Below are positions 17,423-26,496 of a stretch of 64,000 bases of DNA, piece by piece. The stretch comes from Pseudoalteromonas umbrosa. Lineage in GTDB: Bacteria > Pseudomonadota > Gammaproteobacteria > Enterobacterales > Alteromonadaceae. A program made the translations under genes and the position numbers. The stretch covers positions 558,001-622,000 of the forward strand of contig NZ_JASJUU010000001.1 in NCBI RefSeq assembly GCF_030125375.1, given 5' to 3'. The notes beneath the pieces were generated by a model. It worked only from the letters and a program-made list of their open reading frames with translations, was not told where the DNA came from and ran no database searches. Numbering within the stretch: the stretch's first letter is position 1; each line of letters starts with the position of its first letter.

Positions 17423-19417
17423 TTGAAGTTCGAAATAGGGAGTTATTACGTAGATGTTAAAAGGTGTCAAATTACAGGTTTTGGCGCTGTAACCAACATT
17501 GAGCCGAAAGTGATGGAAGTATTGGTTTACTTGTATGCCCATAAAGGGGAGGTGGTAAGCCAGGAAGAGATTTTTAACGCTGTATGGCCTAAAGCCATAT
17601 TCAACCCCAGCTCCGTGCAGCGTTGTATCGCCATACTAAGAAAGGCATTTGATGACGATGCCAAGCAGCAATCTCTATTAATTACTCACCCTAAAAGAGG
17701 GTATAGCTTAGAAGTACCAAACCCTAAATCAAACACGTTTAAATTTGTGTTGGTGGGGGGAACCGCTTGCTTGATAATTGCAGCGATGTTTATTTTTCTC
17801 TTTTTAAATCATTTTTCTCATAAAAATGACTTTTCTAATTTGTTGCCTATCAGTAGTAGTTCAGGAAATGAATTTGCTTTTATGACGTCACCAAATGACT
17901 TGTATATTGCTTTTATCCGCGCAGAGGAAAATAGTAAACATATCTGGATCAAGCAACTTGATACAGGAGTGGAAAAGCGTATTTCACACCAGCCGGCAGA
18001 TTATTTAAGTTTGGGTTGGAGCCCAAATGGTAATGGATTGATTTTTGCGATAAGAGAGCAGGCTGGCACGTCTTTGCAATTCACCACGTTGGATTTGGTT
18101 TCAATGGTACCCCTTGAGCAAGAGGAAGCGTATCGTACCATGGATTATGTGATCTCAAGCCATAGACTAGATTGGGCTACTGATAATACGGTTTACTTTA
18201 CTGAAAAGCACCGGGAAAGTAGTGAAACACAGCTGGTTTCATACAACCTAATCACAAAGACGAAGCATGTTTTACACCAATCAAAACAATCGGATTGGCT
18301 CTTAATGCAATCATTATCCCCTGGTGAAACCTTGATAGCATTAGGCTTTGAAGCGGGTCAAAATAAGTACCGAGTGGACTTACTCGACTTAGATAGTGGA
18401 CAACTGAAAACGCTTGTCACAATTGAAGACGGATTAAGTGGACTAAGTTGGCATCCTGATAAACAAAGCATATTGATGAGTAAGCGCAACGAAATACTCT
18501 CAGTTGATCTGCAAGGCCGAGTTTCTAAATTACCGTTTAAAAACTATCAAATTGTGCGAGACGCAAGCTACTCGAATAGCGGTGAAGAGATTTTTATGGA
18601 GCTTGTGAAGGTGGATGTCGATATTTTAAGCGCAGATAGAGAAAATATGAAGAATTTAAAGCGCTTAGTTAATTCTTCCTCTGTGGACTTTCTGCCTGTA
18701 TTCTCACCAGACCCTTCAGTGTTTGTATTCGAGTCACATCGTTTTGGCCAAAAGCAGCTATTTATATATGAGCAGGATCAAGAGCGGCTACTATTTAAAA
18801 ACCCAGACAATGTTGAGCTGTTTGGCATTGCGTGGTCAAAAGATGGTAAATCCGTATTTACGGCTAGTAAAGATACAATATTCCGTATAGCTGTTACGTC
18901 AAATAAAGTGGAAGCGATCCCACATAAGCACAATTCTTTTTATCTTCGCGAAGCATTTCATCATAGTGAAGCTTTATTAGTATCTTACCGTTCATCGGAT
19001 GGAGTTGGGTTTCATGTTGCGAAGTTCGATTTAAAAACTGGAGAGTTAAAAGAGTTCGAAGCGAAAGGTGAGAGATTATCCTGTTATTCAATGGGCTTGG
19101 ATGAGTCGGATAATATTTACTTTTCTAATGCGTCAAATGTATTTAAGCGTAGCGACACTGGTGAGATTGAACGTGTTTGGCAATCACAAACAGCAGGGAT
19201 CATAGGTGTGACCACTGATTCAAACACGCTTTTTGTCACTTTGGAGCAGGATAACCACTACAAACTGGTAGAACATGATTTATTGCTGGGTAAGACAGAT
19301 GTCACATGGATTGGCAATAAAGATGGCAAAATGCTTATCAATGCTGCACATGACTATTCACAGTTTTTATATCTAACCGAACCAACACGCCAAAAGCAAT
19401 TAGCTCGGCTGAGATAA
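17423..19417 (+). CDS. Membrane-bound winged-helix regulator with beta-propeller sensor (CadC-like, PD40)
   Basis: A one-component regulator of 664 residues. Residues 1-95 form an OmpR/PhoB-type winged helix, with IEPKVMEVLVYLYAHKGEVV, VWPKAIFNPSSVQRCIAILRKAF and HPKRGYSL. One transmembrane helix follows (about 107-127). The outside part (about 140-660) is a TolB/WD40-like beta-propeller with repeated PD40-type motifs such as SLGWSPNGNGLIFAI and LSWHPDKQSILM. This is a CadC/ToxR-like layout in which a periplasmic domain senses a signal while the DNA-binding domain stays in the cytoplasm. The TTG start is supported by GGAG 8 bases upstream. The target genes are unknown; the divergent gene at 17286 and the propeller gene at 19485 are candidates. 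Confidence 0.88.
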   Translation: MKFEIGSYYVDVKRCQITGFGAVTNIEPKVMEVLVYLYAHKGEVVSQEEIFNAVWPKAIFNPSSVQRCIAILRKAFDDDAKQQSLLITHPKRGYSLEVPNPKSNTFKFVLVGGTACLIIAAMFIFLFLNHFSHKNDFSNLLPISSSSGNEFAFMTSPNDLYIAFIRAEENSKHIWIKQLDTGVEKRISHQPADYLSLGWSPNGNGLIFAIREQAGTSLQFTTLDLVSMVPLEQEEAYRTMDYVISSHRLDWATDNTVYFTEKHRESSETQLVSYNLITKTKHVLHQSKQSDWLLMQSLSPGETLIALGFEAGQNKYRVDLLDLDSGQLKTLVTIEDGLSGLSWHPDKQSILMSKRNEILSVDLQGRVSKLPFKNYQIVRDASYSNSGEEIFMELVKVDVDILSADRENMKNLKRLVNSSSVDFLPVFSPDPSVFVFESHRFGQKQLFIYEQDQERLLFKNPDNVELFGIAWSKDGKSVFTASKDTIFRIAVTSNKVEAIPHKHNSFYLREAFHHSEALLVSYRSSDGVGFHVAKFDLKTGELKEFEAKGERLSCYSMGLDESDNIYFSNASNVFKRSDTGEIERVWQSQTAGIIGVTTDSNTLFVTLEQDNHYKLVEHDLLLGKTDVTWIGNKDGKMLINAAHDYSQFLYLTEPTRQKQLARLR

Positions 19418-19424
19418 AGCTATA

Positions 19425-19452
19425 TGGCCGCGGCTTATTGCGGCCAATGTTT
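19425..19452. terminator. Hairpin between convergent propeller genes
   Basis: A GC-rich inverted repeat TGGCCGC (19425-19431) / GCGGCCA (19440-19446) with an 8-base loop is followed by ATGTTTGTCTTT. It lies between the stops of two convergent genes. Confidence 0.6.
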
Positions 19453-19484
19453 GTCTTTCAGACTATATTAATCTTCAATAGTCA

Positions 19485-20354
19485 TTAACCGTCGGGCCGA
19501 AGTGTTTCAATAAATTTTGATTCTACCCAATATATGTCACCATTTCCCGAACTCGTCGTTCTATTGAAAAAGAAATACTTACCATCTGGAGACATATAAC
19601 CGCCTGCTTCACCAGCGTCAGTATTCACTGCCGGTCCCAAATTAAGTGCTTTACCCCAACTCCCATCAGACTCACGAAAACTGATATAAAGGTCAGTGTC
19701 CCCAAAGCCTCCGTTTCTTTCTCCATCCCAAATAATATAGCTGTCATCAGGTGCTATAAATGGATGTGCATTCCATTTGCCGGTATTAATATGTGCAGGT
19801 AATGGTTTTGGCGCTTGCCTAACACCATTTTTTACCTCAGAGATCCTCAGTAAATCACCATTTTTATAATCATCGAGGATATAGGTACCTGAAGACGATG
19901 AAGATAAACGCATAATGCCCCAATCCTTGTTATCGAACATTGGACCTAAGCTTTTGACTTGTGACCATCCTGAGTCTGTTCTAGCAAAATACTTATTGCC
20001 AAGATGTAAGATATTACCATCTGGCGATAGAGTAGGGCGGCCCACTCTTGGTGCTAATGTGGAACCATACCAACGATTGTTTTTTTGCTTATAATTCATT
20101 GTCCACCACTTGTTAGAATTGGCATCCATTCGCGTAAAATAGAGTTCCTTCAAATCTGGCGTAAACGAAATAGTGTATTCTCGATCTTTTGGTGTACTCA
20201 ATAACCCAGGCGCAAAGACTTTGGCTGTTTTCCCAGGTGGTGTTTGCCCTAAGTAAGGGCCATGTATTCCTGTGTCGACCTCCTTGGCTCCAACTGAGCT
20301 GTTGGTAATAATAGCGCTTGTGGCAATCAAAAAGCAGTACATTGTTTTTATCAT
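19485..20354 (-). CDS. Secreted TolB-like beta-propeller (PD40) protein
   Basis: A 289-residue exported protein. An N-terminal signal peptide (about residues 1-23, cleaved after a VGA-type site) precedes blade motifs typical of PD40/TolB repeats: SFTPDLKELYFTR, RPTLSPDGNILHLG, HPFIAPDDSYIIWDGE and GGYMSPDGKYFFFN. No catalytic domain is evident, so it probably binds a ligand or protein. It is convergent with the membrane regulator that has the same kind of propeller; a shared ligand is speculative. Confidence 0.82.
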   Translation of the reverse strand: MIKTMYCFLIATSAIITNSSVGAKEVDTGIHGPYLGQTPPGKTAKVFAPGLLSTPKDREYTISFTPDLKELYFTRMDANSNKWWTMNYKQKNNRWYGSTLAPRVGRPTLSPDGNILHLGNKYFARTDSGWSQVKSLGPMFDNKDWGIMRLSSSSSGTYILDDYKNGDLLRISEVKNGVRQAPKPLPAHINTGKWNAHPFIAPDDSYIIWDGERNGGFGDTDLYISFRESDGSWGKALNLGPAVNTDAGEAGGYMSPDGKYFFFNRTTSSGNGDIYWVESKFIETLRPDG

Positions 20355-20799
20355 ATGTTCTCCGATTTGGTAGTGGTGATTTCGCTTTCAATAAGGAGAA
20401 TTTACCTGAACTGACTTTACTCACTTGAAGTTAGCGTGACTTTTGATTGATGTTTTTATTTTTATAAAGTAAGTACATATTTCAGTAGTTTGTGTGTTTC
20501 TAAGAGCGCTGGAAAATGATTCGCGCTAGGAAGGAATACGACGTTTTATTAAAAAGATGACTTATCTCTAGTGTAAGAAAATAGTCTACTCAAATATCGA
20601 CTTTTTCAGTCTGCACTATTTCTTTCAACGCGATATCACCCAACTTTTAAAGTTTTACAATGCCATAGTTATTAGTGCAGATGAAATCATCACTTGATTT
20701 ATCCTCGCTTGACTTTGTTAACAAAACGTTTAAGTATCGATGGTTGTTCAAAAATTAACCGTTAACTTGCTTTGAAAAGGATAATTAAATAGGTGAATT
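20355..20799. other. Intergenic region between divergent genes
   Basis: About 445 bases with no convincing gene. It must hold the promoters of both flanking genes. A possible sigma70 promoter for the gene at 20800 is TTGACT (20709-20714) with a poor -10 box near 20732. No repeat or RNA structure stands out. Confidence 0.4.
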
Positions 20800-22110
20800 A
20801 TGAAAAAGTCTTTATTAATACTTTCATTGGCGCTTGGACTGTCCGCTTGTAACATTGATGACAGGCTGCAATTAGCTTATGAAACAAAAAAGAGTGAACA
20901 TGTTCATTTGAGCGCCCAAAATACGGGGTTGCTCATCATTGATGCTCAAAAAGGGTATGTGATGGATAGTGACGACTTTTGGGTCAAGGTCTTCTATCCA
21001 GAGTTGGAAATACCGGCGCAAAATGTCGATCCTCAATTACATTCTAGCATTGACCGTATTGCACAACTGGCGCAAAAAGCCAATGATTTAAATATGCCAA
21101 CTGCGATTACGTATGAAGCATTTGAAACCGATACAGGTTTGGATTATACGCCCTACATAACACGCATTGAGCAAGTGCTTGACGAAAATACCCAAAGCTA
21201 TTTTAAGCAAACGTTTAACTCTACATTAGAGGCTGATATTCATGCAGCAATGCAAGCGTGGTCAGATGCTGGCATTTCTCGCGTGGTGGTCGCTGGTGCA
21301 GAAACTGATGTGTGTGTTATGCAAACCGTTTTAGGGCTTAAGAAAATGGGTTTTGATGTCTATTTAGCGAGTGACGCGACGTTCTCGACAGAAATTTATG
21401 AGCGGCCCACTTTTAAGCGTTTGCAGCAAGCTGGGGTTAAGCTGGCAAAAGCCAGTGAAATTATGGAGTCGATGGATTCTAAAGACAAATTGATCTATAG
21501 CCCACGCTACGCAGTTGGTAAACGGGATGAATTATATCAAGGTGATCGTCATAAAATGGCAATGATCAATTTTAATATGGATGACTCAAGCTTGAGTAAG
21601 GCAGAGCACGACAACAAGCCTGCAACAGAGCCTAGGTTCACATTTTTAGGTTTAGAGCAGGAGTTTTTGTTTAGCTACATGCCGAGTTTTCACGTGAATA
21701 AAAAAGGGAAGCCCTACACATCCAAATATCGCAAAAATGCCAATGTTGTGAGCTATAAAAATATCGACCCTGTGATTAATGACATTAAAGCGTCTGGCAA
21801 GACGCAAGCAGTGATTTCTGGTGTGGTCTCTCAGTTAGGCTTGTATGACGCGGTCTATAAGTTAATTGCAGCAGATATTACACCAATTATTCTCGAAGAT
21901 GCGTTACTGGGATCAGATGTAGACCCAATTCACTATTTAGATTATATCTATCAATTAGGCGCGGTGCCAAGCACACAAAAGTCGCATGGCTATGAGATGT
22001 ATGTCGAGATACAACTCGGGGACTTTACTGAAGAAGAAGTCGCTGCTTACTATGAAATGATATCGCTAAATGAAGCCGTGATCCCTGAAGTATACCCGCG
22101 TTTGCGTTAA
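20800..22110 (+). CDS. Lipoprotein with two isochorismatase-like cysteine hydrolase domains, second degenerate
   Basis: A 436-residue protein with a lipoprotein signal (LSAC, Cys17), so it should be anchored in the cell envelope. The first isochorismatase-like domain (about 42-215) has the full catalytic triad: Asp48 in LLIIDAQ, Lys136 in YFKQTFNS and Cys172 in GAETDVCVM. A second, related region (about 250-410) retains the fold pattern but has Asn257 where the Asp should be and Gly347 where the Cys should be, so it is probably inactive. Family members hydrolyse isochorismate, nicotinamide or other amides; the substrate here is unknown. The envelope location is unusual for this normally cytosolic family. 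Confidence 0.85.
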   Translation: MKKSLLILSLALGLSACNIDDRLQLAYETKKSEHVHLSAQNTGLLIIDAQKGYVMDSDDFWVKVFYPELEIPAQNVDPQLHSSIDRIAQLAQKANDLNMPTAITYEAFETDTGLDYTPYITRIEQVLDENTQSYFKQTFNSTLEADIHAAMQAWSDAGISRVVVAGAETDVCVMQTVLGLKKMGFDVYLASDATFSTEIYERPTFKRLQQAGVKLAKASEIMESMDSKDKLIYSPRYAVGKRDELYQGDRHKMAMINFNMDDSSLSKAEHDNKPATEPRFTFLGLEQEFLFSYMPSFHVNKKGKPYTSKYRKNANVVSYKNIDPVINDIKASGKTQAVISGVVSQLGLYDAVYKLIAADITPIILEDALLGSDVDPIHYLDYIYQLGAVPSTQKSHGYEMYVEIQLGDFTEEEVAAYYEMISLNEAVIPEVYPRLR

Positions 22111-22253
22111 GCCTTTTATGTTCTATTGAGCGTAAAAGTGCAGCTCGTAATTGAAATTAAATTAGTGTCGTGTAACGCGATGCTAATTAATTTATATAGC
22201 GCATTAAAAGCCTGTGTACACTATAAATTAAAGTTTGTCCTCGACGTGGCTTT

Positions 22254-23453
22254 TTAGCTATTTACTTGATCCTTACGGTATTCGCTAGGGGTTTGTCCTG
22301 TTACTTGTTTGAATGCCTTATAAAAAGAGGAACGCGCGTTAAAGCCAACGTCCAAAGCGATATCGAGCACAGTACTGTGATTTGCCAAAATTTGAGGCTT
22401 CGCTGCTTCAATACGCCAGTGATTCACAAAATCAAAAAAGCTCATGGATAATGTTTCATTCAATGTTTGTGATATGTAGTTTGGTGAAATATTGAGGTGC
22501 TTAGACAGCTGCTGCAGCGATAGATTTGAGTCTAAATAGAGCTTGTCTTGCTCCATTGCTGAGTTGATCTTTGTTGCAATCCGTTCCGACTGTGTTTTAT
22601 CTAACGCCGAGCGTTGATATTTTTTTGCTGCAACGGGTTTGTCAATTGCATTATCTCTGTCTGATGTGTTGCTATGAACTTTGGACGTGCCTTTCGTATC
22701 ACTACTATCTAATGTAGCTAATGCGGGCTTTTGTTGCAGGCCAAAGTGGCTCATGCACCATATTAGCAGCAAAGATAGGAGCATCTCCGTATTGCTATTA
22801 AAGAAGCCTTGGTCGAACAAACTCGAAGAAAAAACCGTTACCAAAGAGCATAGCCATACACTTACTGCAATTAAAAGCAGCCAATTCATCCAGTTGAGTT
22901 CTTTTTTATCGTGATTTGAAAAAACGTCTTTGAGTCTTTTCCGGTATTGATCCAGTCGCTGCACAATTTTTATCAAGGTATAGACACATTGAGCTAACCA
23001 AAGCAGCATCATGATTAAAAGCCCTATGAATAAAGTACTCACAAAAGGGCTGTTTATTTCTTCGTCATGGATGAAAACTGCGGTATGAACGTCGCTTGGC
23101 AATATTAAGATCATCCCAGAAATCAGCAAAGCGGGGAGCACCAATATGTAGCGATAAAGCTGTTTTTTATGGAACTGCCATGGTATATCGGCTGTAAGTC
23201 CCTCGACATAACACCATAATGATGGACAAAGCAAAAAAAGAGCAGGGAACGCAATGGCTGTGTACACAGCATAGTACTCAGGTAATAAAGAGGAGGTCAC
23301 AGAGTTTAACGCTAAAATACCACTGGCGAATAAAAACAATGCCAGAGGCCAGTTTAGTGCACTTTTCACTGCACGTGATAATAGAATTGGCACACTGATA
23401 CAAACTTGTCCAACAATCATCATCGTTAGAATTATTTCGATAGGGTCAGCCAA
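22254..23453 (-). CDS. AraC family regulator with N-terminal membrane domain
   Basis: A 399-residue regulator. The N-terminal half (about 1-235) contains about seven hydrophobic helices and no cupin domain. The C-terminal part (about 290-395) is an AraC/XylS DNA-binding domain with both helix-turn-helix motifs: LSLQQLSKHLNISPNYISQTLN and VLDIALDVGFNARSSFYKAFKQ, ending TGQTPSEYR. A low-complexity linker joins them. Sensing within the membrane is inferred. It is divergent from the small membrane protein gene at 23608, its most likely target. Confidence 0.9.
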   Translation of the reverse strand: MADPIEIILTMMIVGQVCISVPILLSRAVKSALNWPLALFLFASGILALNSVTSSLLPEYYAVYTAIAFPALFLLCPSLWCYVEGLTADIPWQFHKKQLYRYILVLPALLISGMILILPSDVHTAVFIHDEEINSPFVSTLFIGLLIMMLLWLAQCVYTLIKIVQRLDQYRKRLKDVFSNHDKKELNWMNWLLLIAVSVWLCSLVTVFSSSLFDQGFFNSNTEMLLSLLLIWCMSHFGLQQKPALATLDSSDTKGTSKVHSNTSDRDNAIDKPVAAKKYQRSALDKTQSERIATKINSAMEQDKLYLDSNLSLQQLSKHLNISPNYISQTLNETLSMSFFDFVNHWRIEAAKPQILANHSTVLDIALDVGFNARSSFYKAFKQVTGQTPSEYRKDQVNS

Positions 23454-23607
23454 ATTCTGTTCCTTTTATTGCGTGTCCTTGGGTGAGTTTAATTTAAAAA
23501 AGTGTCCGCACTTATAGTCTCGGACGACCTAGCTATTTATAAATTATATCGTTTAGCTTCGTCAACCACCCCATATCATGGGCTTAATTTAAAACAACGG
23601 AGCTAAT

Positions 23608-24042
23608 ATGAATACGACAAAGGATATCTCCTTGCCTTTTGAGGATTATCAAATAAACGTTAAGTTGAAAATCTCAGCACTTTGGGTTGCAGTGATGTTT
23701 TGCTATGTCTACGGTGACTATATTGAAGTGTTTGTACCAGGTGTTATGTCTGAGGCGTTGCTCGTCAGCGCAGATAGGAAAGGCATTCAATATGAGTTCT
23801 TTGCCGTAGCGCTGCTCATGTCCATACCAAGTGTCATGATTTTTTTAACTTTGGCACTCAAACCTAATATCAATAGAAAATTAAATATCATTATTCCCAG
23901 TTTGTTTATTGTGCTGCTAGTGTCACTTAATTTAGAAACCGGGTGGGGCTTTTATTTATATCTCACTGGGCTCGAAATTTTATTGTCTTTGATGACAATT
24001 CGGTATGCATGGAAATGGCCAAAGGCAGAAATCATGGGCTAA
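23608..24042 (+). CDS. Small four-helix membrane protein, DUF6326-like
   Basis: A 144-residue inner-membrane protein with four hydrophobic helices, roughly at residues 24-40, 67-87, 95-110 and 116-134. The N-terminal part (KLKISALWVAVMFCYVYGDYIEVFVPG) resembles the DUF6326 family, whose function is unknown; this match is from memory of the motif and is moderate. The gene is divergent from the membrane AraC regulator at 22254, with a 154-base gap. The FG-GAP gene begins 71 bases downstream and could share the transcript. Confidence 0.75.
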   Translation: MNTTKDISLPFEDYQINVKLKISALWVAVMFCYVYGDYIEVFVPGVMSEALLVSADRKGIQYEFFAVALLMSIPSVMIFLTLALKPNINRKLNIIIPSLFIVLLVSLNLETGWGFYLYLTGLEILLSLMTIRYAWKWPKAEIMG

Positions 24043-24113
24043 GCGTAACTATGATATTAAATTTTATCTTACTATTACAGATGAATAGCACGTATTTTTA
24101 ATGGACTTCTAAT

Positions 24114-25514
24114 ATGAAAAAATTACTCACTTTAGCTGTATTTAGCAGCTTAACTTACGCAGGCGACTCGATTGATTTACAACACGAAGCCGATGACAGG
24201 CTTATTATGTCAGACACTGGTTCTGCCTTTGTAGCCGGTAATGGTGACTCTGCTTTTTTACAAAAAATAGACCTTAAGACTCAAAAGGTCACTTTATTAG
24301 CGTTACCCGAAAAGCCGATTATCTATAGCCTTGGCAAACTTAAAAGTCATCAAGGGAGGCAGGCATTTGTGTTAACTGAGCAGGGCATTTTTCACGTCAA
24401 TGATACTGAAGCACGCAAGCTGATTGAAATTGACTCTGTATTTAAATCTGGGGCTTTTTCGAAATTTAAACACCAAGAATTTACGCTAGATGCGAATGGC
24501 GATGGCTTGACTGATTTTTATTTACCGGGCATTGAAAAACAGCATGTTTATATCCAACAGAAATCAGGTAAGTTTTCCAAAGCATCACTGCCTTTACGTG
24601 CCAAAACAGTGACGCATACTACTGAGAAAAATTTGACGATCAGCCACACATTGCCTCAATTTCCTATATTGGCTGACGTGAATGGGGATGGGATCGATGA
24701 CTTGATGTTCTATGAGCAAAAAATGATTCAGTATTTTACATCGACAGACCATGGCCCTAGCGTAAAACCGCAAATACTCGTTACGTTTGAACAAAGCAGC
24801 AAGCAGCGAATTGAGAAACTAAGTGACTTTAATAATGATGGCTACCCTGACATTCATACGATAGAAAGCCTGTCAGAGGATACAAGCAAAGAAAAGGACT
24901 TGGACAGTGAGAGTATTCATCGGGTCTTTTTTTCACAGCAGACAAGCAACGGGTTAGTTTTTAAAGACAGCCCTGATATTGAGCTGACTTTAGAAGAAAC
25001 GAGCGGTATCGCTAATATTAGTGACTTCGATGGAGATGGGTTAGATGATTTGGCAGTGATCTCTTTCGATATTGGTTTTATGGATATCCTTTCAATTGCC
25101 AGCGCTGCGATGGACAATAAAGAGGTGATGCTCGATAGCTCGATTAGTATCTTTACAGGAAAAAGCGACAACCAATTTTCAAAAAAAGCGGCTGCAAAGA
25201 AAAGCTTTGAAATCGCAATGAATATGAATGAATCAAGTAGCGGTGCAGGCAAAGGCATTATTTTTAAAGACTTCAACGGTGACGGCTTAACCGATTTATT
25301 AGTAAGAGCAGACACCAATGAGCTTAAAGTTTATTTTGGAGATGCCAAAAGAGGGTTATCGCGCAGAGCAAAGCGTATAAAGCGTGCTTTGCCAGCATCT
25401 TCAACAGATATTTATAGCCATGATATCAACCTTGATGGCAGAGAAGAAATTGTATTGAAGGTAAACGACAAAAAAGCAGGTTTTAGGTTAGATACGATCT
25501 TACTTACCAAGTAG
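24114..25514 (+). CDS. Secreted FG-GAP/VCBS repeat protein
   Basis: A 466-residue exported protein with a signal peptide (MKKLLTLAVFSSLTYAGD). It contains six calcium-binding DxDxDG-type loops of the FG-GAP/VCBS class: DANGDGLTDFYLPG, DVNGDGIDDLMFY, DFNNDGYPDIHTI, DFDGDGLDDLAVI, DFNGDGLTDLLVR and DINLDGREEIVLK. These indicate an integrin-like beta-propeller. No catalytic domain is visible, so a binding or surface role is likely. A hairpin terminator follows the stop. Confidence 0.88.
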   Translation: MKKLLTLAVFSSLTYAGDSIDLQHEADDRLIMSDTGSAFVAGNGDSAFLQKIDLKTQKVTLLALPEKPIIYSLGKLKSHQGRQAFVLTEQGIFHVNDTEARKLIEIDSVFKSGAFSKFKHQEFTLDANGDGLTDFYLPGIEKQHVYIQQKSGKFSKASLPLRAKTVTHTTEKNLTISHTLPQFPILADVNGDGIDDLMFYEQKMIQYFTSTDHGPSVKPQILVTFEQSSKQRIEKLSDFNNDGYPDIHTIESLSEDTSKEKDLDSESIHRVFFSQQTSNGLVFKDSPDIELTLEETSGIANISDFDGDGLDDLAVISFDIGFMDILSIASAAMDNKEVMLDSSISIFTGKSDNQFSKKAAAKKSFEIAMNMNESSSGAGKGIIFKDFNGDGLTDLLVRADTNELKVYFGDAKRGLSRRAKRIKRALPASSTDIYSHDINLDGREEIVLKVNDKKAGFRLDTILLTK

Positions 25515-25531
25515 AGGGGGTCTTAATAATT

Positions 25532-25577
25532 AACTGCCTGTTATTGAACTTACAAAAAGATCGACGGGCAGTTTTTT
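25532..25577 (+). terminator. Terminator of the FG-GAP gene
   Basis: An inverted repeat AACTGCC (25532-25538) / GGCAGTT (25567-25573) with a long loop is directly followed by a run of T to 25577. It lies 17 bases after the stop. Confidence 0.65.
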
Positions 25578-25833
25578 AAAGTAGTGGTGGTTTGTCAAGC
25601 TGGCTTTTATCTTATTGATTTTATTAATTATATTTTTAAACCGGTAACGATTTATAAGCATATAGTTGAATTTGTTTTTTAGATAAATTTACAGGGGAAT
25701 TCAACTTGTTTTGATTTAACTGTTTACATACGTTGTATATGAAATAAAATTAGCCCCCTTAGTGGGTAACTCAATCCTTGTGTAATGAGAAACCTGTGAT
25801 GTTGCGTTAATTTACGGTTGAACAAGCAGAAAT
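25578..25833. other. Intergenic leader of the small membrane protein gene
   Basis: AT-rich with no gene. A possible sigma70-type promoter is TTTACA (25723-25728) and TAAAAT (25745-25750) with a 16-base spacer, 83 bases before the next start. This is a weak match only. Confidence 0.3.
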
Positions 25834-26169
25834 ATGATCAAATTTATTGAAACCACGCCTTGGTGGTTCTTAATACTTCTTTATGTCACAACATTGGCCC
25901 TTGGAACCTTAATCGGGGCCCCTCTGGTGATCCAAGCTTATGATTTGCCTAATCCAGTTGAAGTAACTCGACTGTTTGTATTAGTACCGTTAATCAAAGT
26001 ACACTATTTACTCCCTTTACTGTTGGCGGTTACTTTTGGCTTGAAGTTTGTTAAGAGCAAAGGTCAGAAATCACTCACGCTATCATTTATTATTGCAAGT
26101 ATCATTCTTGTGCCTGTTGTATTTTATGGCTTACAACTTTCAGACATTTATTTGTACGCTGAAGCCTAA
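25834..26169 (+). CDS. Small membrane protein of unknown function
   Basis: A 111-residue protein with three hydrophobic helices (about residues 10-34, 52-69 and 78-99), ending with a short polar tail. No family is recognised. The start is an ATG with AAGCAGAA upstream. The gene is separated from its neighbours by about 320 bases on each side, so it is probably transcribed alone. Confidence 0.65.
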   Translation: MIKFIETTPWWFLILLYVTTLALGTLIGAPLVIQAYDLPNPVEVTRLFVLVPLIKVHYLLPLLLAVTFGLKFVKSKGQKSLTLSFIIASIILVPVVFYGLQLSDIYLYAEA

Positions 26170-26496
26170 AAACCTTTAAACACAAATACTTTATTCATAA
26201 TGTAAATATATATTTGTCGTTATCTATCTTATTGACACTGCGCTATCAAAAGCTTTAAGAGTGCAGTGTCATATCAAGTACACTCACTCGACTTTTACTA
26301 AGGTTAGTAGTGCATATATCTACTTGTTGTTACACAAGTGTCAGACTTAGATTTTTGTAGCAAAAAATCAGCTTGAAATCATAAGAAATCATAGGCAAGT
26401 CATGTAGTTTTTGGCGACCAAATATAAATTCCTCATAAAGTTTACGCACTACTTATAAGTGCTTAGGCGAATTTTAAGTGTAAGCAAGGAGTTTAT
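26170..26496. other. Intergenic region with a 9-base inverted repeat
   Basis: No gene is seen in about 327 bases. A perfect inverted repeat TGACACTGC (26233-26241) / GCAGTGTCA (26263-26271) surrounds an inner palindrome AAAGCTTT. It could be a terminator for the gene ending at 26169 or a regulatory structure, but it lacks a T-run. Confidence 0.45.

Noticed and set aside
20113..20424. 103-residue minus-strand frame overlapping the start of the secreted propeller gene
   Set aside because: Mostly out-of-frame sequence of the propeller gene; no ribosome-binding site.
23608..24042. Considered as a DoxX-type membrane protein
   Set aside because: The four-helix pattern is similar, but DoxX motifs are absent and the N-terminal segment fits DUF6326-like proteins better.
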